Assembly (NCBI GenBank): GCA_021796135.1
Contig: JAJYOQ010000268.1
Location: 1 to 5,895, forward strand
Direction: 5' to 3'
Source: Bacteroidota bacterium
GTDB taxonomy: Bacteria; Bacteroidota; Ignavibacteria; Ignavibacteriales; Ignavibacteriaceae
Length of the DNA: 5,895 nucleotides
Under the pieces are notes generated by a model. The model searched no databases and had not been told where the DNA came from. It saw only the letters and a list, made by a program, of their open reading frames with translations. Position 1 is the first letter of the stretch. Each line of letters begins with the position of its first letter. This document shows, in pieces, positions 1-5,895 of this stretch. The position numbers and the translations under genes are program-made.

Positions 1-59
1 ATTGAGATAGAGTGTCTCATTTCGGCCCATATTTGCAAATTATGTAAATATCTAGATAT

Positions 60-75
60 GGTTAAAGAATTAACC
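60..75 (-). terminator. Possible weak stem-loop downstream of pckG
   Basis: A perfect 6-bp inverted repeat (GGTTAA at 60-65, TTAACC at 70-75) with a 4-nt loop lies 25-40 nt past the pckG stop codon. Two other small palindromes flank it: ATATCTAGATAT at 48-59, and TAAAGA/TCTTTA at 94-110, which spans the stop codon. On the minus strand no strong U-run follows the stem, so a rho-independent terminator is only weakly supported. The position after a gene end is the main argument. Confidence 0.3.
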
Positions 76-100
76 TAATAAACTCTTATATCATAAAGAT

Positions 101-1882
101 TTATTCTTTAAGTCTAAGCTCCAGATTATTTACTTCATCTAGTAATTGCTCGGGGAGTTTATTTCCAAATATCTTGTAATATTCTTTTATTTCTGTCAAT
201 TCTTTTGACCATTCATCGTTATCAACTTTAAGAAGTTCGGATAAATTTTCATCTGAAATTTTTAATCCGGAGAGATCTAAATAATTTTTATTTGGAACAA
301 AACCAATGGGGGTCTTGGTATAAGAATCTTTACCTTCTAAACGTTCAAAAATCCATTTTAATACTCTAATGTTATCTCCAAATCCCGGCCATAAAAATTT
401 GCCATTTGAATCTTTTTTGAACCAATTGACATAAAATATTTTTGGTAAGAGGTCAGATGAAGAATTTTCTCCTATACTAAGCCAGTGCCTAAAGTAATCA
501 CCCATATTATAACCACAAAAAGGAAGCATTGCAAATGGGTCATGTCGAACATTCCCTATATTGCCTTCAGCAGCAGCAGTGGTTTCGGACGAAACAATAG
601 ATCCCATAAAGATTCCATGCTGCCAATTGAATGCTTCATAAACAAGAGGCACAACTTTGGCGCGTCTACCTCCAAATAATATTGCAGAAATGGGTACTCC
701 ATTTGGGTTGATCCATTGTGAGTCAATAACAGGGCATTGGTTTGACGGTGAAGTAAACCTAGCGTTTGGATGAGCGGCATTTTCGCTTGATTGTGGCGTC
801 CACTCTTTCCCAAGCCAAGAAATTAATTTATCTGGTTTTTCTGAAGTCATCCCTTCCCACCAGACATCATTATCTGGGGTTAATGCTGTATTAGTAAAAA
901 TTGAATTTTTATTCATTGATAAAATAGCATTAGGATTAGTATCCATTGAAGTGCCCGGAGCAACGCCAAAAAACCCTGCTTCCGGATTAATAGCATATAA
1001 TTTTCCATCTTCGCCAAATTTCATCCATGCTATATCATCGCCAATTGTCTCAATTTTCCAACCTGGTAAAGTAGAAGTAAGCATGGCAAGATTTGTTTTT
1101 CCGCAGGCGCTCGGAAATGCAGCAGCAAAATATTTTTTAATTCCATTAGGTGACGTTATGCTGAGAATTAACATATGTTCAGCAAGCCATCCATCATTGC
1201 GTGCCATACTAGAAGCAATTCTTAACGCAAAGCATTTTTTTCCCAACAAAGCATTTCCTCCATATCCGCTGCCAAATGACCATATTAGTTTTTCTTCCGG
1301 GAAATGGGCAATATATTTCTCGGGATTGCAAGGCCAATAAGAATCTTTTTGATTCAGATGTAATGGCGCTCCAACCGAATGCAAGCAACGAACAAAGTCA
1401 TTTTCTCCAAGTTCATCTAAAACCTGCTGCCCAATTCGGGTCATTATTTTCATATTACAAACAACATATTTAGAATCAGTCAGTTCAACTCCAATGTGTG
1501 AAAACCTTGAGCCGATTGGTCCCATGCTGAAGGGTATAACATACATAGTTCGTCCCCTCATTGATCCTTCAAATTTTTTAGCTAAAGTACTTTTCATTAC
1601 TAGTGGATTAATCCAATTATTAGTCGGACCAGAATCCTCTTCTTTTAAAGAACATATAAATGTTCTATCTTCAACCCGAGCAACATCTGAGGGGTCAGAA
1701 TGGCAATAATAACTATTTGGTCTTTTTTCCTCATTTAATTTTGTAAAGGTACCGCTCTTAACAAGTTCATTAGTTATTCGTTCATATTCATCTTCGGAGC
1801 CATCACACCAATAAATTGAATCTGGCTGGCATAATTTTGCCATTTCTTCAACCCATTCAAGCATTTTCTTGTTTCTCACCAT
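101..1882 (-). CDS. pckG: Phosphoenolpyruvate carboxykinase (GTP), full length
   Basis: This enzyme (EC 4.1.1.32) interconverts oxaloacetate plus GTP with phosphoenolpyruvate, CO2 and GDP in the cytoplasm, for gluconeogenesis or, in reverse, anaplerotic CO2 fixation. At 593 residues it has the normal length of the GTP-type family. Visible signatures are the PEPCK-specific [16 protein letters not shown] at 202-217, the P-loop PSACGKT at 257-263 with the reactive Cys260, and the kinase-2 motif TIGDDIAWM at 279-287. The mobile lid is around [10 protein letters not shown] at 431-440. Lys216, His236 and Asp283 have the same spacing (20 and 47 residues) as the Mn ligands Lys244, His264 and Asp311 of rat cytosolic PEPCK; Tyr207 and probably Arg69 match substrate-binding residues. 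The ATG at 1882 has GAAAGG 10 nt upstream (1893-1898); an in-frame ATG at 1864 (Met7) is an alternative. It is transcribed alone, divergently from mlaE. No defect is seen. Confidence 0.97.
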   Translation of the reverse strand: MVRNKKMLEWVEEMAKLCQPDSIYWCDGSEDEYERITNELVKSGTFTKLNEEKRPNSYYCHSDPSDVARVEDRTFICSLKEEDSGPTNNWINPLVMKSTLAKKFEGSMRGRTMYVIPFSMGPIGSRFSHIGVELTDSKYVVCNMKIMTRIGQQVLDELGENDFVRCLHSVGAPLHLNQKDSYWPCNPEKYIAHFPEEKLIWSFGSGYGGNALLGKKCFALRIASSMARNDGWLAEHMLILSITSPNGIKKYFAAAFPSACGKTNLAMLTSTLPGWKIETIGDDIAWMKFGEDGKLYAINPEAGFFGVAPGTSMDTNPNAILSMNKNSIFTNTALTPDNDVWWEGMTSEKPDKLISWLGKEWTPQSSENAAHPNARFTSPSNQCPVIDSQWINPNGVPISAILFGGRRAKVVPLVYEAFNWQHGIFMGSIVSSETTAAAEGNIGNVRHDPFAMLPFCGYNMGDYFRHWLSIGENSSSDLLPKIFYVNWFKKDSNGKFLWPGFGDNIRVLKWIFERLEGKDSYTKTPIGFVPNKNYLDLSGLKISDENLSELLKVDNDEWSKELTEIKEYYKIFGNKLPEQLLDEVNNLELRLKE

Positions 1883-2152
1883 TGATCCGTAACCTTTCGT
1901 TTGAGATTTGATAGTTATATTTTTACAAATAAATTTAAGTATAACATACAGAGATTATCTTAAATAGATTTTATCTTTATCTTTTTAATATATTAAGAAG
2001 GATATATTCCGCAAATAAAAATGGATTATTAATATAAAGATAAATTAAATCGTTTTATTCTTCAATTAAATTATATTTAATAATTGTATCTTTATAACAT
2101 AGGGTTTTAAGTTTTTAAAAGAGAATTATTTTTAATATTGTGTTTATATTAA
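1883..2152. other. AT-rich divergent intergenic region (pckG / mlaE)
   Basis: These 270 nt separate two divergent start codons and must hold the promoters of both genes, but no clear consensus pair can be chosen. On the minus strand a TATACT is the best -10-like element for pckG, without a convincing -35. On the plus strand TATAAC at 2093-2098 is a weak candidate for mlaE. An 11-nt inverted repeat (TTTATCTTTAT at 1970-1980, ATAAAGATAAA at 2034-2044) lies inside; in such A+T-rich DNA it may be chance. No coding frame, tRNA or riboswitch-like structure is seen. Confidence 0.5.
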
Positions 2153-2923
2153 ATGTCAGATTTATTTCAAAGAATTGGAAAAAAAATATTAGACTTATTA
2201 CAGGAAATAGGTCAAGTAGCGGCTTTATTATGGGAAATAATAAAGAGCTTAAAAATGATATCCAAAAGTAGAAAAATTATTTTTGCGCAAATGGAGCATA
2301 TAGGTGTTAATTCAATTCCTCTCGTCTCTATAATAGCAATTTTTACCGGTGCAGTATCTGCCTGGCAGGCTGCATATCAACTTAAAGGAATTGCTCCAAT
2401 GTCTTTTTTGGGCGGTACTACAAGTAGAGCAATAATTACAGAGCTTGGGCCTGTGCTTACAGGAATCGTAATAGCAGGGCGTGTTGGAGCATCAATTGCT
2501 GCAGAATTAGGAACAATGAAAGTCACGGAGCAGATAGATGCACTTGAAACTATGGCTATTAGTCCCGTAAGGTATTTAGCTATGCCTAGATTTATCTCTT
2601 CAATTTTAACAATGCCGTTACTGGTTATTTTCGCAGATACTATAGCAGTTTTTGGTGCTTATGTAGTATCAAATTATTTTTTGGGTGTTTCGTTTACGGT
2701 ATTCTTTCTATCAGTGAAAAGATTTTTTAAAATTTCTGATCTTATTTCTGGACTGGTAAAAACTGTTGTATTCGGCGGAGTAACATCATTGCTTGGATGT
2801 CATATTGGATTTAGGACAGATGGCGGGGCTGAGGGAGTTGGACTTTCAACCATTAAATCTTTTGTCCTTTCAGCCGCATTGATTTTAATATTAGATTATT
2901 TCTTATGGATGTTATTTTTCTAA
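2153..2923 (+). CDS. mlaE: MlaE-family lipid ABC transporter permease
   Basis: This is an inner-membrane permease of the MlaE/YrbE family. In the Mla system it forms a dimer with the ATPase MlaF and a ring of MCE-domain MlaD, moving phospholipids between inner and outer membranes. The 256 residues match the family length. The N-terminal ~45 residues look like the amphipathic elbow helix. Hydrophobic segments follow at about 55-77, 95-117, 148-177, 200-218 and 235-256. The family signature is clear: ELGP at 97-100, then AGRVGASIAAELGTMKVTEQ at 108-127 running into IDALETM at 128-134. A second conserved block lies at 214-230 (GCHIGF, then GGAEGVG). The ATG at 2153 has no evident Shine-Dalgarno sequence. 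The MlaF and MlaD genes that usually follow are absent; ilvE lies downstream, so partners must be encoded elsewhere. Family assignment is secure, but the exact substrate is not shown (sterol/toluene-type homologues exist). Confidence 0.93.
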   Translation: MSDLFQRIGKKILDLLQEIGQVAALLWEIIKSLKMISKSRKIIFAQMEHIGVNSIPLVSIIAIFTGAVSAWQAAYQLKGIAPMSFLGGTTSRAIITELGPVLTGIVIAGRVGASIAAELGTMKVTEQIDALETMAISPVRYLAMPRFISSILTMPLLVIFADTIAVFGAYVVSNYFLGVSFTVFFLSVKRFFKISDLISGLVKTVVFGGVTSLLGCHIGFRTDGGAEGVGLSTIKSFVLSAALILILDYFLWMLFF

Positions 2924-2999
2924 TTTAATGAATATGTTAAGTATAGAGTTATAGCTTAAAACATTAGAAAATAATTATCGATTAAGAAGGCTCGTTAAG

Positions 3000-3068
3000 G
3001 TGAAAATTAGCTTTAATATTTCAATAATTTTTTGTAATATGAAGAGCATTTTTTTAGTAATTAGGTGA
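3000..3068 (+). CDS. Possible 22-codon leader peptide upstream of ilvE
   Basis: An open frame starts with GTG at 3000, with AAGAAGG at 2984-2990 as a well-placed ribosome site 9 nt upstream. It encodes MKISFNISIIFCNMKSIFLV followed by Ile-Arg, then stops at TGA 3066-3068. Six of 22 residues are Ile, plus one Val and one Leu. Its stop overlaps the GTG start of ilvE in a GTGA arrangement typical of translational coupling. Together this suggests an attenuation or coupling leader for a branched-chain amino acid gene. Against it: AT-rich DNA is naturally Ile-rich in translation, and no terminator/antiterminator pair is visible in the short gap. It may not be translated at all. Confidence 0.25.
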   Translation: MKISFNISIIFCNMKSIFLVIR

Positions 3069-4159
3069 AAAAATTGGAAAAAATAAAATTTGAATTATCA
3101 AGCAAACGCGTTCAACCCATTTTACCTCAAGAATTAGGATTTGGTAAATATTTTACAGAACATATTTTTGAAATGGATTACAATTCTGAAAAAGGATGGC
3201 ATAATCCTGCAATTAGGCCACTAACAGAGCTGTCGCTCCACCCAGCAACTATGTTTTTACATTATGGTCAGGGTATTTTTGAGGGGTTGAAAGCATTTAA
3301 GACAATAAACGGTGAAATAGTAATATTTCGTCCTGAAAAACATATTGAAAGACTTAACAACTCTGCCAGAAGAATTTGTATTCCGGAGGTAGATCCCCAC
3401 TTTTTACTGCATGCTATAAATGAATTAATCAATGTTGAAAAGGATTGGATTCCGACTAAGCAAGGTGAATCTCTTTATATCAGACCATTCGTATTTGGAA
3501 GTGATTCGTTTCTTGGGGTTAAACCGGCTTCAAATTATAAATTGATAATTATTCTTTCTCCTGTTGGAGCTTATTATGCAGAAGGATTTAAGCCCGTTAA
3601 AATTCTTGTTCAGGATCAGTATGTTCGTGCTGTAAATAAAGGGCTTGGTGCTTGTAAAACCCCGGCAAATTATGCTGCCAGTTTGCTTGCTGCAGAAGAA
3701 GCTCATAAAAAAGGTTTTACGCAAGTACTTTGGCTTGACGGTATAGAACAAAAGTACATTGAAGAAGTCGGTACAATGAATATTTTTGTAAACTTTAAAG
3801 ATGAAATTGCTACGCCAAAATTAACTGGCAGTATTCTTCCCGGGGTAACCAGAGATTCTGTTATACACATTCTTAAAGATTGGGGACTGAATGTTACTGA
3901 AAGATTAATTAGCATAGATGAAGTAGTCACCGAATATAAAAATGGAAATGTAAAGGGAGTGTTTGGGACCGGAACAGCTGCCATTATTTCGCCTGTTGGT
4001 TTATTGAACTATAAAGGTTTGGAAATGTTTTTTAATAACGGTGAACCGGGCGAACTTGATATTAAATTGTTTAATGAAATAACTTCAATTCAACTCGGGA
4101 AAATAGAAGATAGACATGGTTGGTTAAATCATGTTACTGCCAATGAAGTAGAAGTTTAA
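3065..4159 (+). CDS. ilvE: Branched-chain amino acid aminotransferase (class IV PLP)
   Basis: This cytoplasmic PLP enzyme (EC 2.6.1.42) exchanges the amino group between glutamate/2-oxoglutarate and leucine, isoleucine or valine, the last biosynthetic and first catabolic step for these amino acids. The 364 residues resemble the longer (eukaryote/Bacillus-like) BCAT type. Key features are HYGQGIFEGLKAF at 66-78, the PLP-binding lysine Lys198 in GACKTPANYAAS (195-206), EEVGTMNIF at 233-241, SILPGVTRDSV at 256-266 and the phosphate-binding GTGTAAIISP at 301-310. Two starts compete. The GTG at 3065 gives the length above but lacks a ribosome site of its own unless coupled to the small upstream frame. 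The TTG at 3074 (three codons shorter) has AGGTGA at 3063-3068, 5 nt upstream, and is the better independent start. The gene is 141 nt after mlaE and unrelated to it in function; its own promoter is not obvious. Confidence 0.96.
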   Translation: MKKLEKIKFELSSKRVQPILPQELGFGKYFTEHIFEMDYNSEKGWHNPAIRPLTELSLHPATMFLHYGQGIFEGLKAFKTINGEIVIFRPEKHIERLNNSARRICIPEVDPHFLLHAINELINVEKDWIPTKQGESLYIRPFVFGSDSFLGVKPASNYKLIIILSPVGAYYAEGFKPVKILVQDQYVRAVNKGLGACKTPANYAASLLAAEEAHKKGFTQVLWLDGIEQKYIEEVGTMNIFVNFKDEIATPKLTGSILPGVTRDSVIHILKDWGLNVTERLISIDEVVTEYKNGNVKGVFGTGTAAIISPVGLLNYKGLEMFFNNGEPGELDIKLFNEITSIQLGKIEDRHGWLNHVTANEVEV

Positions 4160-4348
4160 ATAAAACATTTGTTTAATTATATGCTCAATTTGTTATAAGT
4201 CTAAACTTACTGTTTAGGAGCCGTAATTTTATCCTTTCTTTATTCTTTTCATTGTTCTATCTAAAAAACACTTATAAATCTGCTTGATTTCATAATATCT
4301 TTAGCCTCATCAAATTTGTACCAAAATTTATCCCTTTAAATAAAATAC
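4160..4348. other. Intergenic region between ilvE and the lexA promoter
   Basis: No gene is seen here. Two small inverted repeats could help end ilvE transcription. One is AT-only, TTAAATAAA/TTTGTTTAA at 4156-4176 with one wobble pair. The other is perfect, CTAAAC/GTTTAG at 4201-4217 with a 5-nt loop, and is followed some 10 nt later by T-rich DNA. Neither has a stable GC stem directly followed by a T-run, so they are not called as terminators. Confidence 0.4.
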
Positions 4349-4377
4349 TTGACAGATGCACATTAGTACACTATATT
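4349..4377 (+). promoter_or_regulatory. Sigma70-type promoter of lexA
   Basis: A perfect -35 hexamer TTGACA (4349-4354) is followed, after exactly 17 nt, by TATATT (4372-4377), a 5/6 match to the -10 consensus. It is the strongest promoter-like sequence in the window and lies 25 nt before the lexA ATG, so the transcript would have a very short 5' leader. It is overlapped by the TAGT half-sites at 4364-4400, consistent with repression by LexA itself. It may serve the two small downstream genes too. Confidence 0.8.
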
Positions 4378-4400
4378 TGTAGTGAACATTGGAGTACTAA
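4364..4400. promoter_or_regulatory. Probable LexA operator cluster (TAGT half-sites)
   Basis: Four similar half-sites are packed here: TAGTAC at 4364-4369 and ACACTA at 4368-4373, which together form the palindrome TAGT-AC-ACTA; then TAGTGA at 4380-4385 facing GTACTA at 4395-4400, a TAGT-N12-ACTA arrangement. The outer octamers ATTAGTAC (4362-4369) and GTACTAAT (4394-4401) are exact reverse complements. The cluster covers the promoter spacer, the -10 element, the expected transcription start and part of the GGAG ribosome site (4391-4394), ideal for autorepression. There is no E. coli-type CTGT-N8-ACAG box. Binding by LexA is inferred from position and symmetry only. Confidence 0.55.
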
Positions 4401-4401
4401 T

Positions 4402-5055
4402 ATGAAAAATAAATTAACCGAACGACAAAATGAAATATTAGGTTTTATAAGTCAATTTCATGAAGGGAATGGATATCCGCCTACACTAAGAGAAATAGGC
4501 AAAGAATTCAATATTTCTTCAACATTTGGAGTAAAAAGGCATTTAGACGCATTAGTAAAAAAAGGATTTTTAAAGGTAGAGGGGTTTGCAAGCCGAGGTT
4601 TGACAATACTTCCTCAAAATAAATTTTCGGAACATTTCCCTGAGTTATCAGCAACGATTCAAAAAGAAGTTAAAGAAATTCCAATTGTTGGTAGGGTTGC
4701 AGCCGGTGTTCCAATATTAGCTACTGAAAATATAGAAGGAAATATAATTATAGATCCAGCTTTTATAAAACATTCTGCTAATAATTTTGCACTTAAGGTT
4801 AAAGGGGATAGTATGATAAATGCAGGAATATTCGAAGGAGATATATTGATAATTAATCCGGTAAAAGAAGCCAAAAACGGAGAAATTATAGTTGCTTTAA
4901 TTGGAGATGAAGCAACCGTAAAAAGATATGAATTAAAAAATAATAAAGTCAGATTAATCCCTGAAAATGATAACTATAAACCTATAGAAGTAAACAAAAT
5001 AGAGGAATTTTCGATTATAGGTATAGTAGTTGGTGTAATTAGATGGTATAACTAA
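4402..5055 (+). CDS. lexA: LexA repressor, SOS response
   Basis: LexA represses SOS genes by binding operators as a dimer. RecA filaments on single-stranded DNA trigger its self-cleavage (EC 3.4.21.88) and so de-repress the regulon. The 217 residues are slightly longer than E. coli LexA (202). The N-terminal winged helix-turn-helix spans about 1-68, with YPPTLREIGKEF at 25-36, recognition helix near 39-51 and wing SRGL at 64-67. A linker leads to the S24 peptidase domain. The cleavage site Ala101-Gly102 lies in VGRVAAG, nucleophile Ser137 in KGDSM and base Lys174 in ATVKRY; the 37-residue Ser-Lys distance equals that in E. coli, so the protein should be cleavable. The recognition helix (SSTFGVKRHLDAL) has Lys-Arg where E. 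coli has Glu-Glu, and Phe near its Asn, predicting a different operator. GGAG at 4391-4394 fixes the ATG, 7 nt downstream. It heads a probable three-gene operon. Confidence 0.97.
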   Translation: MKNKLTERQNEILGFISQFHEGNGYPPTLREIGKEFNISSTFGVKRHLDALVKKGFLKVEGFASRGLTILPQNKFSEHFPELSATIQKEVKEIPIVGRVAAGVPILATENIEGNIIIDPAFIKHSANNFALKVKGDSMINAGIFEGDILIINPVKEAKNGEIIVALIGDEATVKRYELKNNKVRLIPENDNYKPIEVNKIEEFSIIGIVVGVIRWYN

Positions 5056-5073
5056 TTAAGATAAGGAGCAAAT

Positions 5074-5316
5074 ATGAAGTCCGAAATATTTTCAACTGCA
5101 ATTAGCAACCGAAATAGAATAAAATTCTTATATGATATGAATGAAATTTTAATTGATCCATATTTTATTTCTAAAGAGAGAAATGGTAAAAAAGTCATAT
5201 ACGGTAAGCTTTTTAATTCAAGTGAAATAAAAAAATTTGAATATGAAAAAATTTCAAATATTAAAATTTTAAATGATTTAAGGTTTTCGCCTGTAATTCC
5301 AATTATAATTAATTAA
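5074..5316 (+). CDS. Small protein resembling a stand-alone WYL domain
   Basis: The 80-residue product has no signal peptide or membrane segment. Its pattern recalls the SH3-like beta-barrel of WYL domains. AISNRNRIKFLY (9-20) fits the opening helix and first strand. IDPYFI (27-32) fits the usual P-x-x-L/I strand. KKVIYGKL (39-46) sits where the W-Y-L strand is expected, and KKFEYEKISNIKIL (53-66) fits the R-x-F-R-L-D-R-I closing strand. RFSPVI (70-75) follows. The basic residues are conservative variants of the family's ligand-binding arginines. Normally WYL is fused to an HTH; here no DNA-binding domain is present. WYL domains bind nucleic acid or nucleotide ligands, and in PafBC they report single-stranded DNA after damage. 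TAAGGAG at 5062-5068 is an excellent ribosome site, 5 nt before the ATG, and the gap after lexA is 18 nt, implying one operon. The fold call is by eye; a function as damage sensor or LexA partner is inference. Confidence 0.6.
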   Translation: MKSEIFSTAISNRNRIKFLYDMNEILIDPYFISKERNGKKVIYGKLFNSSEIKKFEYEKISNIKILNDLRFSPVIPIIIN

Positions 5317-5333
5317 AAATTAAGTGATTTATC

Positions 5334-5759
5334 ATGGTTGAAAAAAGAAAAGTTGTAGATAGACTTATTGATCAGTTTTGGAAGCAAGGTTACTTGACAA
5401 TAAGCAGAAGATTCGGTACATATTTACCGGAACCAGAAAAAATTGGAAATTTTGAAGTAGATATTATAGCAAAACAGAGAAACAATTATGCTATTGGGTT
5501 AATTTTATCAGACGAAGACTTTAAAAACCCCAATCTTTTGGAAAAACTTACTTATTTAGCAACCCGGCAGACCAAATATACCAATAAGAAAGTCAATCTT
5601 TTCGTAGGCATAAATCTTGAATTATTTTCAAGACTTAAAGCAATTATAAGGCTGCTATCCCCGGAAGCTCGAAATAGTATACGCTTAATTCCTCTTGATA
5701 ATAACAATTCCTTTCAAAGAAGTAAAATTAAAGAAAAAGAAAAGATTTTGTTCTCTTAA
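5334..5759 (+). CDS. Small protein with PD-(D/E)XK-like fold, active site incomplete
   Basis: The 141-residue product is soluble and basic at its C-terminus (KIKEKEK at 131-137). The order of elements recalls restriction-endonuclease-like proteins: helix 4-18, then Tyr20-Leu-Thr-Ile and RRFG at 25-28. Next come strand FEVDIIAKQ (40-48) with an acidic Glu41/Asp43 pair, strand YAIGLIL (52-58), helix LLEKLTYLATRQTKY (68-82), strand KVNLFVGI (86-93) and a further helix. In active nucleases the second strand carries E-x-K; here that place reads Ile-Gly-Leu, so metal-dependent cleavage appears lost, or the resemblance is only structural. It starts 17 nt after the WYL-like gene with a weak GTGAT ribosome site at 5324-5328, implying co-transcription with lexA. 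A role in binding damaged or branched DNA would suit the context but is a guess; it may also be an unrelated alpha/beta protein. Confidence 0.55.
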   Translation: MVEKRKVVDRLIDQFWKQGYLTISRRFGTYLPEPEKIGNFEVDIIAKQRNNYAIGLILSDEDFKNPNLLEKLTYLATRQTKYTNKKVNLFVGINLELFSRLKAIIRLLSPEARNSIRLIPLDNNNSFQRSKIKEKEKILFS

Positions 5760-5774
5760 AAGATTCAATTTCCC

Positions 5775-5803
5775 TTTTATTATCAAAATTTATGATAATA
5801 AAA
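5775..5803. terminator. AT-rich stem-loop after the lexA gene cluster
   Basis: An exact 11-bp inverted repeat (TTTTATTATCA at 5775-5785, TGATAATAAAA at 5793-5803) with a 7-nt loop begins 16 nt after the stop codon of the last gene. A T-rich stretch (TCTTTTT at 5811-5817) follows. The stem has a single G-C pair and would be weak, but its position and perfection make it a reasonable candidate end of the lexA transcript. Being symmetric, with A-rich and T-rich flanks, it could act in both directions. Confidence 0.4.
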
Positions 5804-5895
5804 TTCCAATTCTTTTTACCTTTCAATTTTCCCAAAAGAATGTAATATTCTGGCACTTATTTCTTTTTTATTCTTAAGTATTTTAATAATCAATA
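5804..5895. other. Non-coding tail of the window
   Basis: AT-rich sequence with T-rich tracts and no convincing gene. A phenylalanine- and lysine-rich open frame (to 5877) starts inside the preceding gene without a ribosome site and is not credible. Confidence 0.4.

Noticed and set aside
951..1340. Open frame of 129 codons on the plus strand inside pckG
   Set aside because: It lies fully antisense to a highly conserved, full-length enzyme, with no ribosome site and no recognisable protein features.
1970..2044. 11-nt inverted repeat TTTATCTTTAT / ATAAAGATAAA 53 nt apart
   Set aside because: Low-complexity A+T sequence makes such matches likely by chance, and no regulator or promoter element aligns with it.
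3703..3984. 93-codon minus-strand frame within ilvE
   Set aside because: It is antisense to conserved catalytic segments of ilvE, including the region after the PLP lysine; a shadow frame.
4156..4176. Hairpin just after the ilvE stop as a terminator
   Set aside because: The stem is nearly all A-U with a wobble pair and a 3-nt loop, and no T-run follows; too weak to call.
5695..5877. 60-codon frame overlapping the end of the nuclease-fold-like gene
   Set aside because: It starts inside a better-supported gene in another frame, lacks a ribosome site, and its Phe/Lys-rich composition is what AT-rich non-coding DNA yields.
1..5895. CRISPR arrays, tRNA or rRNA genes, insertion sequences
   Set aside because: No regularly spaced repeats, cloverleaf-like segments, transposase motifs or terminal inverted repeats with target duplications were found by eye.

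Overview
The window is an AT-rich bacterial chromosomal segment, roughly one third G+C by eye. It holds six protein genes: one on the minus strand, then five on the plus strand. Three are conventional: a GTP-dependent PEP carboxykinase, an MlaE-type lipid ABC permease and a branched-chain aminotransferase. MlaE suggests a diderm (Gram-negative) host. Good GGAG ribosome sites and a textbook sigma70-type promoter in front of lexA argue against a typical Bacteroidia host. The overall character would fit an Ignavibacteria/Chlorobi-side lineage or another AT-rich diderm, but that placement is an impression from protein style and is not proven here.

Layout. Positions 1-100 are non-coding with small palindromes downstream of pckG. 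Positions 101-1882 (minus) encode pckG, gluconeogenic/anaplerotic PEP carboxykinase. Positions 1883-2152 are a very AT-rich divergent intergenic region. Positions 2153-2923 (plus) encode an MlaE-family permease without its usual ATPase and MCE partners beside it. Positions 2924-3064 contain a possible 22-codon leader frame rich in isoleucine, whose stop overlaps the GTG start of ilvE. Positions 3065-4159 encode ilvE (class IV, PLP-dependent). Positions 4160-4401 are non-coding and end in the lexA promoter/operator. Positions 4402-5759 hold three tightly spaced plus-strand genes: lexA, an 80-residue protein resembling a free-standing WYL domain, and a 141-residue protein resembling a catalytically incomplete PD-(D/E)XK nuclease fold. 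An AT-rich stem-loop follows at 5775-5803.

The lexA group is the most interesting part. The gaps are 18 and 17 nt, and the only strong promoter (TTGACA, 17 nt, TATATT) lies before lexA. That promoter is covered by four TAGT-type half-sites which look like a LexA operator unlike the E. coli CTGT box. The recognition helix of this LexA also differs from that of E. coli. If the two small proteins are co-transcribed, they would be under LexA autoregulation and hence DNA-damage inducible. WYL domains in known DNA-damage regulators (PafBC) sense single-stranded DNA, so a LexA, WYL and nuclease-fold cassette is a plausible undescribed SOS-accessory module. This is a hypothesis from fold resemblance and gene order only.
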